Below, piece by piece: positions 8,631 through 17,460 of a stretch of DNA of 64,000 nucleotides (within the stretch, counting starts at the first letter, position 1; every line of letters begins with the position of its first letter). The notes below the pieces were generated by a model. It saw only the letters and a program-made list of their open reading frames with translations, did no database searches and was not told the DNA's origin. Origin of the DNA: Candidatus Avelusimicrobium intestinale (GTDB lineage: Bacteria > Elusimicrobiota > Elusimicrobia > Elusimicrobiales > Elusimicrobiaceae); the NCBI GenBank assembly GCA_902765225.1, contig CACWYV010000004.1, forward strand, positions 124,001-188,000, in the 5' to 3' direction. A program made the position numbers and the translations under genes.

Positions 8631-8656
8631 AAAAAACCCCCGGCCGGGCCGGGGGG
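8631..8656 (-). terminator. Intrinsic terminator of adhE
   Basis: On the minus strand a GC-rich stem (CCCCCGG paired with CCGGGGG, 5-nt loop) is followed by TTTTTT, five nt after the adhE stop. Confidence 0.88.
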
Positions 8657-8661
8657 ATAAA

Positions 8662-11307
8662 CTATTTCCCTTTTTTATGTTTAATGGGTTTACCGTAGTA
8701 GGCCTTTAAAAACAGGTCCTTAATTTCACTAATGAGCGGATAGCGCGGATTGGCTCCGGTACATTGGTCATCAAAGGCCATTTCTGCCAGTTGGTCCAAA
8801 TTCGCCAAGAAATCTTTCTCCGCGATTCCGTATGCCTGCAACGAGCGGGGAATATTCAGTTTATGTTTTAGATTCTCCACCCAATCAATCAATTGTTGCA
8901 CTTTGGCATCTTCATCATCCCCTAGGTTATGCTCGGGCTCCAGATAATCCACAATTTTAGCATAGCGTCCTTTTACAAACGGATAGCGGTACTGCGGGTA
9001 CAACCCCTGTTTGGTCGGTTTATCTGTGGCGTTAAATTCAATGACGTACGACAAAAGCATGGCGTTAGCCAGTCCATGTGGCACGTGGTACATAGCCCCC
9101 AGTTTATGCGCCATGGAGTGACACAAGCCCAAAAACGCATTGGCAAACGCCATGCCCGCTACGGTACCGGCGTAGTGCATTTTTTCGCGGGCGGTCACAT
9201 CTTTGGCCCCTAAATTGTAGGAACGCTCCAGATACTTAAACACAAGCCGGGCGGCCTCTAAGGCTTGGCCTTCCGTAAAATTGGTAGAGAAAATGGACGT
9301 ATACGCTTCAATGGCGTGGGTTAACACGTCAAGACCCGAATAAGCCGTAAGAGCTTTAGGCATTCCCAATACAAATTCCGGGTCAATAATGGCCATATCG
9401 GGCGTGAGGGCGTAATCGGTAATAGCGTATTTAGTACCCGTTTTTCCATCCGTAATTACGGTAAACGGTGTAACTTCCGAGCCGGTACCCGAGGTGGTGG
9501 GAATGGCCACCATGGTGGCTTTTTTCCCCAGCGGCGGAGCCGCATAAATACGTTTGCGGATATCCATAAAGCGCATGGCGATATCTTCAAAACTCGTATC
9601 CGGGTTTTCATACATCAGCCACACCATTTTGGCTTCGTCCATCGCCGATCCGCCTCCCAGCGCAATAATTAAATCCGGCTGCCAGCTTTTGGCAATCTCC
9701 AACGCTTGCAACACATTGGAAATATCGGGATCCGGTAACACATCCGAAAAGACACGGAATTTGATATTTAAATTCTCCAACACGTCCGCCACGGTCCGCA
9801 CGTGACCCAATTGTTCCATCGTTTTATCGGTAATAATATAGGCACGCTGTTTGTCTTTCAGTTCTTCCATGGCCTGCGAAAGTGCCCCGCGTTTAAAATA
9901 AATTTTGGAAGGCACTTTATACCAATACATATTTTCCCGACGTTCTGCGACGGCTTTGATGTTCATAAGATGTTTTACTCCGATATTTTCGCTGACTGAG
10001 TTGCCGCCCCAGGAGCCGCAACCCAACGTTAAAGAAGGAGCCAATTTGAAATTATACACATCTCCAATCGCCCCTTGAGAAGACGGAATATTGATCAGCG
10101 TCCGTGCGGTAGGCATATCCTGAAACGCCTCAATATGGTCCTCGTTCGTTTCGTCAGTATACAAAACCGACGTGTGTCCCGCACCGCCGTAGAGGATTAA
10201 ATCACGTGCCAACGTGACAGCGTGTTCAAAATCGGCAGCACGGTAAAGTGCCAGGACCGGGGAAAGTTTTTCGCGTGCGAAGGGTTCCTCGTCACAAATT
10301 TCGCGGGCCTGGGCAATTAAAATTTTGGTGTGTTCGGGTACGTGGATACCGGCCATTTGGGCAATTTGTACGGCACTTTGACCGACAATGGCAGGATTTA
10401 ATTGATTGTCAATCACAATAGTATCTGCTAATTTTTGGCGGTCCTTACCCGTTACAAAATGACATCCCCGGGCAGTAAATTCTTCTTTCACCTGTTGATA
10501 AATACTTTCTTCCACCACGACTGCCTGTTCGCTGGCACAAATCATTCCGTTATCAAACGTCTTACTCATAATAATGGAACTGACAGCCATTTTAATATCG
10601 GCTGTCGCATCAATCACAGCAGGTGTATTGCCGGCTCCGACTCCGATAGCCGGTTTACCCGAAGAATAAGCAGCACGCACCATTCCCGGACCGCCGGTGG
10701 CTAAAATCAAATTGATGTGGGGATGATGCATCAGCGCGCTGGAAAGTGCCGTAGTGGGGGTATCTATCCAACCGATAATATCTTCCGGAGCACCGGCGGA
10801 TACCGCCGCCTCTAACACAATACGTGCCGCCTCAATGGTGCATTTTTTAGCACGAGGATGGGGGGAAAAAATAATCCCGTTACGTGTTTTTAAGGCAAGT
10901 AAACTTTTAAAAACGGCCGTGGAAGTGGGATTGGTCGTTGGGATTACCCCGGCAATAACCCCTATCGGTTCGGCTACCTGACGGTAACCAAAAGCATCAT
11001 CATCCGACAGTACCCCGCAGGTACGGGTATCTTTGTATTGGTTATAAATATACTCGGATGCAAACTGGTTTTTAATAACTTTGTCTTCCATCACCCCCAT
11101 ACCTGTTTCTTCCACGGCTAATTTAGCCAGCGGAATACGGTGTTGGGCCGCGGCAATGGCCGCCGCGCGAAAAATTTTGTCCACCTGTTCTTGTGTAAAA
11201 GTAGCGTATTGGCGTTGGGCATCACGCACCCGCTCTACCAATTGGTCCAGACAGGCCAATTCTTTGGGGGATGCCGTATTTTGCGTAGTTTTGCGTTTGA
11301 TAACCAT
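8662..11307 (-). CDS. adhE: Bifunctional acetaldehyde-CoA/alcohol dehydrogenase AdhE
   Basis: 881 aa, full length for AdhE. N-terminal CoA-acylating aldehyde dehydrogenase domain (about 15-445) with the catalytic Cys257 in GMICASEQ; C-terminal iron-dependent alcohol dehydrogenase (about 455-875) with the NAD site ALGGGSAMDEAK, the TTSGTGSE motif and the iron ligands in HAIEAY, GLCHSMAHKLG and HVPHG. It reduces acetyl-CoA via acetaldehyde to ethanol, oxidising two NADH; AdhE usually assembles as spirosomes in the cytoplasm. With acetate kinase elsewhere in the window it indicates ethanol/acetate fermentation. It lies downstream of the GlcNAc operon but has a 98-nt gap with its own promoter candidate. 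Confidence 0.97.
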   Translation of the reverse strand: MVIKRKTTQNTASPKELACLDQLVERVRDAQRQYATFTQEQVDKIFRAAAIAAAQHRIPLAKLAVEETGMGVMEDKVIKNQFASEYIYNQYKDTRTCGVLSDDDAFGYRQVAEPIGVIAGVIPTTNPTSTAVFKSLLALKTRNGIIFSPHPRAKKCTIEAARIVLEAAVSAGAPEDIIGWIDTPTTALSSALMHHPHINLILATGGPGMVRAAYSSGKPAIGVGAGNTPAVIDATADIKMAVSSIIMSKTFDNGMICASEQAVVVEESIYQQVKEEFTARGCHFVTGKDRQKLADTIVIDNQLNPAIVGQSAVQIAQMAGIHVPEHTKILIAQAREICDEEPFAREKLSPVLALYRAADFEHAVTLARDLILYGGAGHTSVLYTDETNEDHIEAFQDMPTARTLINIPSSQGAIGDVYNFKLAPSLTLGCGSWGGNSVSENIGVKHLMNIKAVAERRENMYWYKVPSKIYFKRGALSQAMEELKDKQRAYIITDKTMEQLGHVRTVADVLENLNIKFRVFSDVLPDPDISNVLQALEIAKSWQPDLIIALGGGSAMDEAKMVWLMYENPDTSFEDIAMRFMDIRKRIYAAPPLGKKATMVAIPTTSGTGSEVTPFTVITDGKTGTKYAITDYALTPDMAIIDPEFVLGMPKALTAYSGLDVLTHAIEAYTSIFSTNFTEGQALEAARLVFKYLERSYNLGAKDVTAREKMHYAGTVAGMAFANAFLGLCHSMAHKLGAMYHVPHGLANAMLLSYVIEFNATDKPTKQGLYPQYRYPFVKGRYAKIVDYLEPEHNLGDDEDAKVQQLIDWVENLKHKLNIPRSLQAYGIAEKDFLANLDQLAEMAFDDQCTGANPRYPLISEIKDLFLKAYYGKPIKHKKGK

Positions 11308-11352
11308 GTATTTGTCTCCGTTTTACATTCAGTGCTGCGTAGAATCTTCCAT

Positions 11353-11381
11353 ATTGTAACTTTTCCCGTGTCAAAAGTAAA
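11353..11381 (-). promoter_or_regulatory. Sigma-70-type promoter candidate of adhE
   Basis: Minus strand TTTACT (11376-11381), 17-nt spacer, TACAAT (11353-11358). Initiation would give a leader of about 40 nt before the adhE ATG. Confidence 0.5.
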
Positions 11382-11405
11382 CCGTGCACCGGGGGTAAAA
11401 ATCTT

Positions 11406-12560
11406 CTACTCTATGCGTTTTCCCCGGACAAATGTTACCTGTGGAGAAAAATCATCCCGCCGCAGTAACGTAACATCAGCTTGAAATCCGGCGGCCAATT
11501 GTCCAACACGCGACAGTTTTAATAGGCATGCCGGATTGTACGTAGCGCAACGTACCGCTTGCGACAGCGGATACCCATAATCCGTTAGATTTTTAATTCC
11601 CCGGTAAAGCGTCAAGGCCGAACCGGCAATCACACGGTCAGCTGCCCGCCGCCATACGCCGCCTTCCAAAACAACTTCCTCTCCGTTGGCCAACAAGGGT
11701 CCTCGGGTTTGGGCGGTAGGCATCAAGGCATCCGTGATCAGTACCAATTTGTCGGGTGCTTTTACCCGTTGCAAAAATGCCAACACCTGCGGATGTACGT
11801 GTACACCATCGGCAATCATTTCGCAAGAAACTTCCGGCTGCATCAGTACCGCTCCGGCAGCTCCGGGTTCGCGGTGGTTAAATGCACGCATGGCATTAAA
11901 AGCATGGGTAGCGTGAGACACCCCCTTATGCACGCCTGCCATAAACTCATCGTAAGTGGCGTTGGTGTGACCGGCTTGCGGTAAAATTTTGTGTTGCAGA
12001 CAAAAATCTATTACCGGAGCGATATTTTCCAGTTCCGGGGCCAACGTAACAATCGCTATATGCCCTTGAGCCGCTTCGTAGAGCCGCGCCAATATAGTTA
12101 CGTCGGGAGAAACAATATCCTGCGGTTTCATGGCTCCCGGCTTATCAGGCGAGATAAACGGCCCTTCCAAATGAAAACCTAAAATTCGGGCTCCTTTTTC
12201 TTGACCGATAACAGGGGCCAGTCGGGCCAACAAACGTTCCATAACCTCGGGACGGGCACAATATAACGTGGGACAAAAAGCCGTTACCCCTTGCCGGGCT
12301 AAGATCAAGGACATTTCCTGCAACGCTTCCGGCGTTCCCAGTTCCGGTCCGTATCCACCCATACCGTGAATGTGCGCATCTATCAAGCCGGGCATAGCTA
12401 ACGCGCCTTGGCCGTTCACCGTAACCGCATCTTTTAAAACAGGTTTTTGCTCTAGGGGAAATACCGCTTCAATCGTTTCATCTTGTAACAAAATACAGTA
12501 ATTTTCACATATTTCGTTCTGTGTAACTAATGCAATGTTTTCAATACAAATGCGAGCCAT
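11406..12560 (-). CDS. nagA: N-acetylglucosamine-6-phosphate deacetylase
   Basis: 384-aa amidohydrolase. Motifs: DAHIHG metal site after the first barrel strand, LEGPFI with the metal-binding Glu, GHTNATYD and THAFNAMRAFNHREPG for metal and substrate binding, and the catalytic Asp in LITDAL. It converts GlcNAc-6-P to glucosamine-6-P and acetate in the cytoplasm. Last gene of the four-gene amino-sugar operon, 9 nt after nagB, so product handoff fits the import-deacetylation-deamination order. The ATG at 12560 is preceded by GGGAGAGC. Confidence 0.95.
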   Translation of the reverse strand: MARICIENIALVTQNEICENYCILLQDETIEAVFPLEQKPVLKDAVTVNGQGALAMPGLIDAHIHGMGGYGPELGTPEALQEMSLILARQGVTAFCPTLYCARPEVMERLLARLAPVIGQEKGARILGFHLEGPFISPDKPGAMKPQDIVSPDVTILARLYEAAQGHIAIVTLAPELENIAPVIDFCLQHKILPQAGHTNATYDEFMAGVHKGVSHATHAFNAMRAFNHREPGAAGAVLMQPEVSCEMIADGVHVHPQVLAFLQRVKAPDKLVLITDALMPTAQTRGPLLANGEEVVLEGGVWRRAADRVIAGSALTLYRGIKNLTDYGYPLSQAVRCATYNPACLLKLSRVGQLAAGFQADVTLLRRDDFSPQVTFVRGKRIE

Positions 12561-12569
12561 ATGCTCTCC

Positions 12570-13382
12570 CTATAGTTCTACTGTCCAAGTATCGTTTTTG
12601 GGTGATTTTTCACGTGCCTGCTGTAATTGATACGCCGCCGGGCCGGTTAATTCGGCTGTGGCTGCTTCATCCACAAGTAAAATGGCGTGGGGATGAGTTT
12701 TTAAAGCAGTGATCGGCCAGTTCGGGGTAATTTCTCCCAGGGCCAGCCGCGCTACGGCCGTGGCTTTAGATGATCCGCTAGCTAAAAACAACAATTCCCG
12801 CGCCGCTAAAATCGTACCAATTCCTACCGTTAGTGCTTGTGCCGGCACACGGGAGGAATTACCCCCAAAAAAACGAGCGTTGGCCTGCCGGGTACTGGGG
12901 GTTAACGTAATCGGCCGCGTGCGTGAAGTAAAAGAAGAGCCCGGTTCGTTAAATGCCAAATGACCGTTGCGGCCCACCCCGCCGATAAACAATTCTATTC
13001 CTCCCGCCCGGGCAATCGTCCATTCATACTGTTCGCACTCGGCCGATAAATCGGCCGCTTGTCCATTTAAGATATGCGTATATCCCGGACGAAAGTGAAC
13101 CCTATCAAACAAATTTGTTTGCATGTAATAGTGGTAACTTTGCGGGTCTTGCGGAGATAAACCAACATACTCATCCATGTTAAAAGTCATCCAGTGGCTG
13201 ACGTCCAACCGGGCATTTTGGTAATCGCGGCATAAACAAGCATAGAGATCCAATACCGTACTTCCCGTCGGTAAACCTAATACAAACGGTTTGTTTGTCC
13301 GCGGAGCAAATGCCTCTGCACGGGTTTGAATAAACCGGGCGGCCCACTCACCCAGATTTTGCCGGCTGACAATTAACTGCAT
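12570..13382 (-). CDS. nagB: Glucosamine-6-phosphate deaminase
   Basis: 270 aa of the NagB/6-phosphogluconolactonase fold. Phosphate-binding LPTGST near the N terminus, the MDEYVGL active-site segment and GRNGHLAFNEP with the ring-opening His and catalytic Glu are all present. It isomerises and deaminates glucosamine-6-P to fructose-6-P and ammonia, feeding glycolysis. Nine nt from nagE and nine from nagA. No C-terminal allosteric extension beyond the normal length is evident. Confidence 0.95.
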   Translation of the reverse strand: MQLIVSRQNLGEWAARFIQTRAEAFAPRTNKPFVLGLPTGSTVLDLYACLCRDYQNARLDVSHWMTFNMDEYVGLSPQDPQSYHYYMQTNLFDRVHFRPGYTHILNGQAADLSAECEQYEWTIARAGGIELFIGGVGRNGHLAFNEPGSSFTSRTRPITLTPSTRQANARFFGGNSSRVPAQALTVGIGTILAARELLFLASGSSKATAVARLALGEITPNWPITALKTHPHAILLVDEAATAELTGPAAYQLQQAREKSPKNDTWTVEL

Positions 13383-13391
13383 GAAAACTCC

Positions 13392-14816
13392 TTATTTCAA
13401 ATAGGGTTTGATTTCCTCTAATACCAAATCTACATCCGGTCCAATGACCACTTGTACTTGTCCGTCCGTTGTTTTCAAGATTCCGCGGGCACCCAGCTGT
13501 TTAAGTGTGGCTTCATCTATGAGGGCAACATCCTTTACGTGTAACCGCAGCCGTGTGGCACAGGCACCCAGCATCACAATGTTTTCTTTACCGCCCAACG
13601 CCTCTACATAACGCATCCCGCGGATAGAAGCGGCTTGATTAACGGGTGTGTCGGCGGGAGGAATAACCGCTTGGGGAGTATCTTCCCGGCCCGGTGTTTT
13701 TAAGTCCCACCAGGAAATAGCCACATAGAAAATAATGAAATATACCACCCCATATAATAAGCCGACCGGAATTAACCACAGGGCATTTGTTCCTAGGCCG
13801 TAACTCAGTAGGTAGTCAAACAATCCGGCCGAGAACGTAAAGCCCAATTTGATGTGTAATAAATTCATGACCACCATGGAAGTTCCCATGAGTACCGCGT
13901 GCAACAAATACAGCGGGAACGCCAGGAACATAAAGGCAAATTCCACCGGCTCGGTAATACCGGTTAAAAAGGAAGTCAACGCAATGGAAAATAACAAACC
14001 AGCCGTGGCTTTTTTACGCGAAGAATCGGCCTTTACCAACATGGCTAAACAAGCAGCCGGCAACCCAAACATCATAACCGGGAAAAACCCCGCCATAAAA
14101 GTTCCTGCAGTCGGATCTCCCGCAAAAAAACGGGTCAAATCGCCGTGAACAACAGTCTCCACTCCGTTCTGCAACGTTGCAAAATCACCAAATTGGAGCC
14201 AAACCAAATTATTTAAAATGTGGTGTAATCCCAAAGGAATGAGCAGGCGGTTGGCAAACCCATAGAAGAACAACCCCACATTGCCGGAATCAATCGTCCA
14301 CTGCCCAAAAGAACTAATAGCGTGTCCAATGGGCGGCCAAATAAAATACGCCAACCACGCCACTAACAACCCGGCGCCTCCCGTTATAATCGGGATGAAA
14401 CGTTTCCCGCCGAAAAAAGCCAAATACGGCGGTAATTTAATGGCATAGTAACGATTGTACAGTAGACCGGCCAAAACCCCCATAATAATACCGCCTACCA
14501 CGCCCATATCAATGGTCGCATCCAGCGTTTTCAACGCGGAAACCATAATCATATAGCCGATAAATGCCGCCAAAGCCGCCGCCCCGTGATTCTCGCGGGC
14601 AAAACTGACCGATACGCCAATGGCAAAAATAATGGGCAAGTTAGTAAACACGGCATTGCCCGCCTCAAACAAGAATGGCATATTCAGTAAATCCGGCTTA
14701 CCTAACCGGAGCAACAGTCCCGCTACCGGCAAAACGGCAATGGGTAACATCAGCGACCGCCCCAACTCCACCAGTCCGGCCCCGAATTTAAGGAAACAAG
14801 TTTTTATCATCTTCAT
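13392..14816 (-). CDS. nagE: PTS N-acetylglucosamine permease EIICB (NagE)
   Basis: 474-aa inner-membrane PTS permease of the Glc/GlcNAc family. The IIC domain (about 1-375) has multiple hydrophobic helices, with the family phrases SLMLPIAVLPVAGLLL and GITEPVEFAFMF; the soluble IIB domain (about 395-474) carries the phosphorylated Cys419 in GACATRLR. It imports GlcNAc and releases GlcNAc-6-P. There is no IIA domain here; that is supplied by the fused EIIA-HPr-EI protein 8 nt upstream. Assignment to GlcNAc rather than glucose rests on the nagB-nagA context. Confidence 0.92.
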   Translation of the reverse strand: MKMIKTCFLKFGAGLVELGRSLMLPIAVLPVAGLLLRLGKPDLLNMPFLFEAGNAVFTNLPIIFAIGVSVSFARENHGAAALAAFIGYMIMVSALKTLDATIDMGVVGGIIMGVLAGLLYNRYYAIKLPPYLAFFGGKRFIPIITGGAGLLVAWLAYFIWPPIGHAISSFGQWTIDSGNVGLFFYGFANRLLIPLGLHHILNNLVWLQFGDFATLQNGVETVVHGDLTRFFAGDPTAGTFMAGFFPVMMFGLPAACLAMLVKADSSRKKATAGLLFSIALTSFLTGITEPVEFAFMFLAFPLYLLHAVLMGTSMVVMNLLHIKLGFTFSAGLFDYLLSYGLGTNALWLIPVGLLYGVVYFIIFYVAISWWDLKTPGREDTPQAVIPPADTPVNQAASIRGMRYVEALGGKENIVMLGACATRLRLHVKDVALIDEATLKQLGARGILKTTDGQVQVVIGPDVDLVLEEIKPYLK

Positions 14817-14824
14817 AAGTTTCT

Positions 14825-17311
14825 TTACTCCTCAAAATTCTTTTTTAACAATTCCCGCACGGCAGCTGCATCCGCCAATTTGAGTGCCTCCTGCGCTACT
14901 TGCGTGCAACGGGAGAAATCCAGTTGGCGAACGACCGCCTTGGCACGAGCAATTCCCCCGGCACCCACCGCCAAACTGCCTACGCCCAATCCCACTAACA
15001 ACGGTACGGCGGCACTGTCTCCGGCCATGGCTCCGCAAACCGATACGGGACAGTGGTGCTTGGCAGCCCCCTGACACGTTTGAGCAATTAACTGAAGAAC
15101 GGCCGGATGAAAGGAGTCAGACAAAACACTTAACTCTCGGTGCCCGCGGTCAATGGCCAGCGTATATTGGGTTAAATCGTTCGTTCCGATGGAAAAGAAA
15201 TCCGTTTCTTGGGCTAAATGTTCGGCAATTAACGCAGCCGAAGGCACCTCAATCATGATTCCCAACTGGGCCGGATCATTGATTCCCAAAGCCGCCACTT
15301 CTTCATTAAAGATTTTGCGGAACTGGATTACTTCGTGCAGAAACGAAATCATAGGTAGCATAATGCGTACCCGGTTTTGCGGAATCAGCCGCAACATGGC
15401 CCGTAACTGAATGCGATAAAAGGCCTCGTTGTTACGTAATGCCCGCATTCCGCGCACGCCAGCGATAGGATTGTCTTCCGGGGCAATAGTGATAAACGGT
15501 AGCGGTTTGTCACCGCCGGCATCCAGCAAACGGAACGTAACCTTTTTGCCCGGGATATTATCCAGGATGTTCTGGTAAACGGTATGTTGCTCATCTTCCG
15601 TCGGGGCAAAAGGTCTATCCTGAAACAAAAATTCTGTACGGACCAACCCAAATCCGTCCGCTCCGGCCGCATAGGCCCGGGCCGCTTCTTCCGTGCGGGA
15701 AATGTTTCCCTCTATGAAAATCCGAACACCGTCGCGGGTGACAGCGGGTTCCTGGGCGTGTTGGCTGTCTTGTACGTCTTGCTCCCGGAAACGGACCAAA
15801 CGGTCTTGAAACGCCCGCACTTGTTTATCGGTGGGAGCAATAACGGCTTTCCCGGCGGAAGCATCCAACAAGATAGTCGTCTGGGCCGGAATATCCAATA
15901 CGCCGGCTCCGGCCTGTGCGATAGCCGGCATATTGCGGTTGCGCAGCAAAATACCGGCGTGTGCCGTCGGAGAACCTCCGGCCAACAATACACCTGCCAC
16001 GTCAGCAGGTAGAGAACAAATATCCGAAGGCAATAATTCGTCAGCTACCACAATACTTCCCGGGGGAATGTTCAAAACGCGGCGCCGTTGGCCGGTCAGC
16101 TGGCAGAGTACTTCGCGGCGTAAATCTTTTAAGTCCGCGATGCGTTCCATCAAAAAACGGTTTTGGGTCTGTTTTAAAATATCCACACTGCGGCGGATCG
16201 CACTGTTAAACGCAAATGCAGCTGTTTTGCCCTGTTGGATGGTTTGATGCGTAGTACTGGACAAGAGCGGATCTTGCAACAAAACTAAATGGGCATTCAA
16301 GATATCGCGCGTGACGGGATCTTTTTCTTCACTCAAACGTTTTTCCATCTGCTCTTTCAACGATTCAATGGCTTGGTCAAACGATTGGGCCTCTGCCGCT
16401 AAATCCAAGGCATCTTCTTTAAAAGCGAGCGTATTGCTGGGCAGTATAAATGCCGGGCCGAATGCCAAACCGTTGCTGGCACACAATCCCCGAACACAGG
16501 ATTCCTGCTTTTTTTTCTGTACCGGAGTTTCCGTCGGATAACAGAGGGTATGTTCCAGCTGATTTTGAAAAGCCTCCTGCAAACGGACCAACATGGCTTT
16601 CGCCTGTTCCTTGGGACCGAAAATGCGAAAAACTATTTTGTCCCCGCGCAGTAGACCCATTCCCATCAATCCCACAATACTTTTGGCATCGGCACATTGG
16701 TTGTTTTTACAGATTTCCACCCGGTACGGATAGGATGAAACCGTGTGCGCCAATACCGCGGCCGGGCGCGCATGCAACCCATTGGGACTGGTAACTTCTA
16801 CCGGGAGAGAAGAAATCATTTCCGTAGAAGATAAAACCGATTCCGTGGATACGTTGGGTTGGGAAATTTTAAAAAGCGGCAAACCGGTTTTGACACGTTC
16901 GTCCGCTAGGACAGTAATCGGTACTTCCTGCGGGGAAGTAACCACCAACATCACCAACGGACTGGCCGCTTTCCGGGTGAGTAAATCCAAATCAAACGAA
17001 AGTATTTTTTGCCCGGCACTCACCCTTTGCCCTTTGCTGACGAACATTTTAAAACCTTCGCCTTTGAGAGATATACTTTCCAACCCCACATGAATTAGCA
17101 ATTCTATGTCTTCATTTTTAATTATAAAAGCATGTAAGGCCGGATTGATATTGATGATTTCTCCGGCCATAGGTGCAAAAATAAGTTCGCTGGTTGGTAA
17201 AATAGCCAACCCGTCTCCCAACATGCGTTCGCTAAAAACAGGATCCGGTACTTTAGATAGAGATACAACATCCCCGTCCAACGGGCTAATCAACGTGATA
17301 TCGGTCGTCAT
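14825..17311 (-). CDS. nagF: Fused PTS protein EIIA(Glc/Nag)-HPr-EI
   Basis: 828 aa from the ATG at 17311, which has GGAGAG upstream; a longer frame to 17404 has no ribosome site. Three domains in order: EIIA of the Glc family (about 1-150, phospho-His74 in LLIHVGLES), HPr (about 168-255, His180 in NGLHARPAA, with the regulatory-serine region AKSIVGLM), and Enzyme I (about 272-828, phospho-His451 in GGSPTAHAG, C-terminal PEP-binding barrel). One polypeptide thus passes phosphate from PEP to NagE. This resembles Pseudomonas NagF; databases may name it ptsP. As first gene of the operon it makes the system self-sufficient. No other ptsH or ptsI is in the window. Confidence 0.93.
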   Translation of the reverse strand: MTTDITLISPLDGDVVSLSKVPDPVFSERMLGDGLAILPTSELIFAPMAGEIININPALHAFIIKNEDIELLIHVGLESISLKGEGFKMFVSKGQRVSAGQKILSFDLDLLTRKAASPLVMLVVTSPQEVPITVLADERVKTGLPLFKISQPNVSTESVLSSTEMISSLPVEVTSPNGLHARPAAVLAHTVSSYPYRVEICKNNQCADAKSIVGLMGMGLLRGDKIVFRIFGPKEQAKAMLVRLQEAFQNQLEHTLCYPTETPVQKKKQESCVRGLCASNGLAFGPAFILPSNTLAFKEDALDLAAEAQSFDQAIESLKEQMEKRLSEEKDPVTRDILNAHLVLLQDPLLSSTTHQTIQQGKTAAFAFNSAIRRSVDILKQTQNRFLMERIADLKDLRREVLCQLTGQRRRVLNIPPGSIVVADELLPSDICSLPADVAGVLLAGGSPTAHAGILLRNRNMPAIAQAGAGVLDIPAQTTILLDASAGKAVIAPTDKQVRAFQDRLVRFREQDVQDSQHAQEPAVTRDGVRIFIEGNISRTEEAARAYAAGADGFGLVRTEFLFQDRPFAPTEDEQHTVYQNILDNIPGKKVTFRLLDAGGDKPLPFITIAPEDNPIAGVRGMRALRNNEAFYRIQLRAMLRLIPQNRVRIMLPMISFLHEVIQFRKIFNEEVAALGINDPAQLGIMIEVPSAALIAEHLAQETDFFSIGTNDLTQYTLAIDRGHRELSVLSDSFHPAVLQLIAQTCQGAAKHHCPVSVCGAMAGDSAAVPLLVGLGVGSLAVGAGGIARAKAVVRQLDFSRCTQVAQEALKLADAAAVRELLKKNFEE

Positions 17312-17339
17312 ATTCTCTCCAAGATGATAAGTTTCTTCT

Positions 17340-17345
17340 ATTATA
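17340..17345 (-). promoter_or_regulatory. -10 box of the GlcNAc PTS operon
   Basis: A perfect TATAAT on the minus strand, 28 nt before the fusion-gene ATG. No good -35 hexamer at 16-18 nt is visible, so an activator or an extended upstream element may be needed (inference). Confidence 0.5.
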
Positions 17346-17394
17346 GTATATCTGAGTCGTTTTGGGAGAATCAATTTACAAAACCCACCAATCA

Positions 17395-17444
17395 CGAAAA
17401 ACACCTGTCTCCGAAACGGCCGAAATGCCGAACGCAGGCAGGTG
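17395..17444 (-). terminator. Terminator of the A2M-family gene
   Basis: Minus strand stem CACCTG/CAGGTG with an inner CGGC/GCCG pairing, followed by GTTTTTC. It separates the A2M-family gene from the PTS operon. Confidence 0.7.
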
Positions 17445-17460
17445 GGGGGAAAAGAAAAAA

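Noticed and set aside
12570-13382. NagB active-site change (Asn instead of Asp in the G-x-x-G-H motif)
   Set aside because: An Asn at this position is, as far as I recall, common in NagB of other bacteria, so it is not treated as a lesion.
17312-17404. N-terminal extension of the EIIA-HPr-EI fusion
   Set aside because: It contains the operon -10 box and terminator flank; the ATG at 17311 has a ribosome site and matches EIIA starts.
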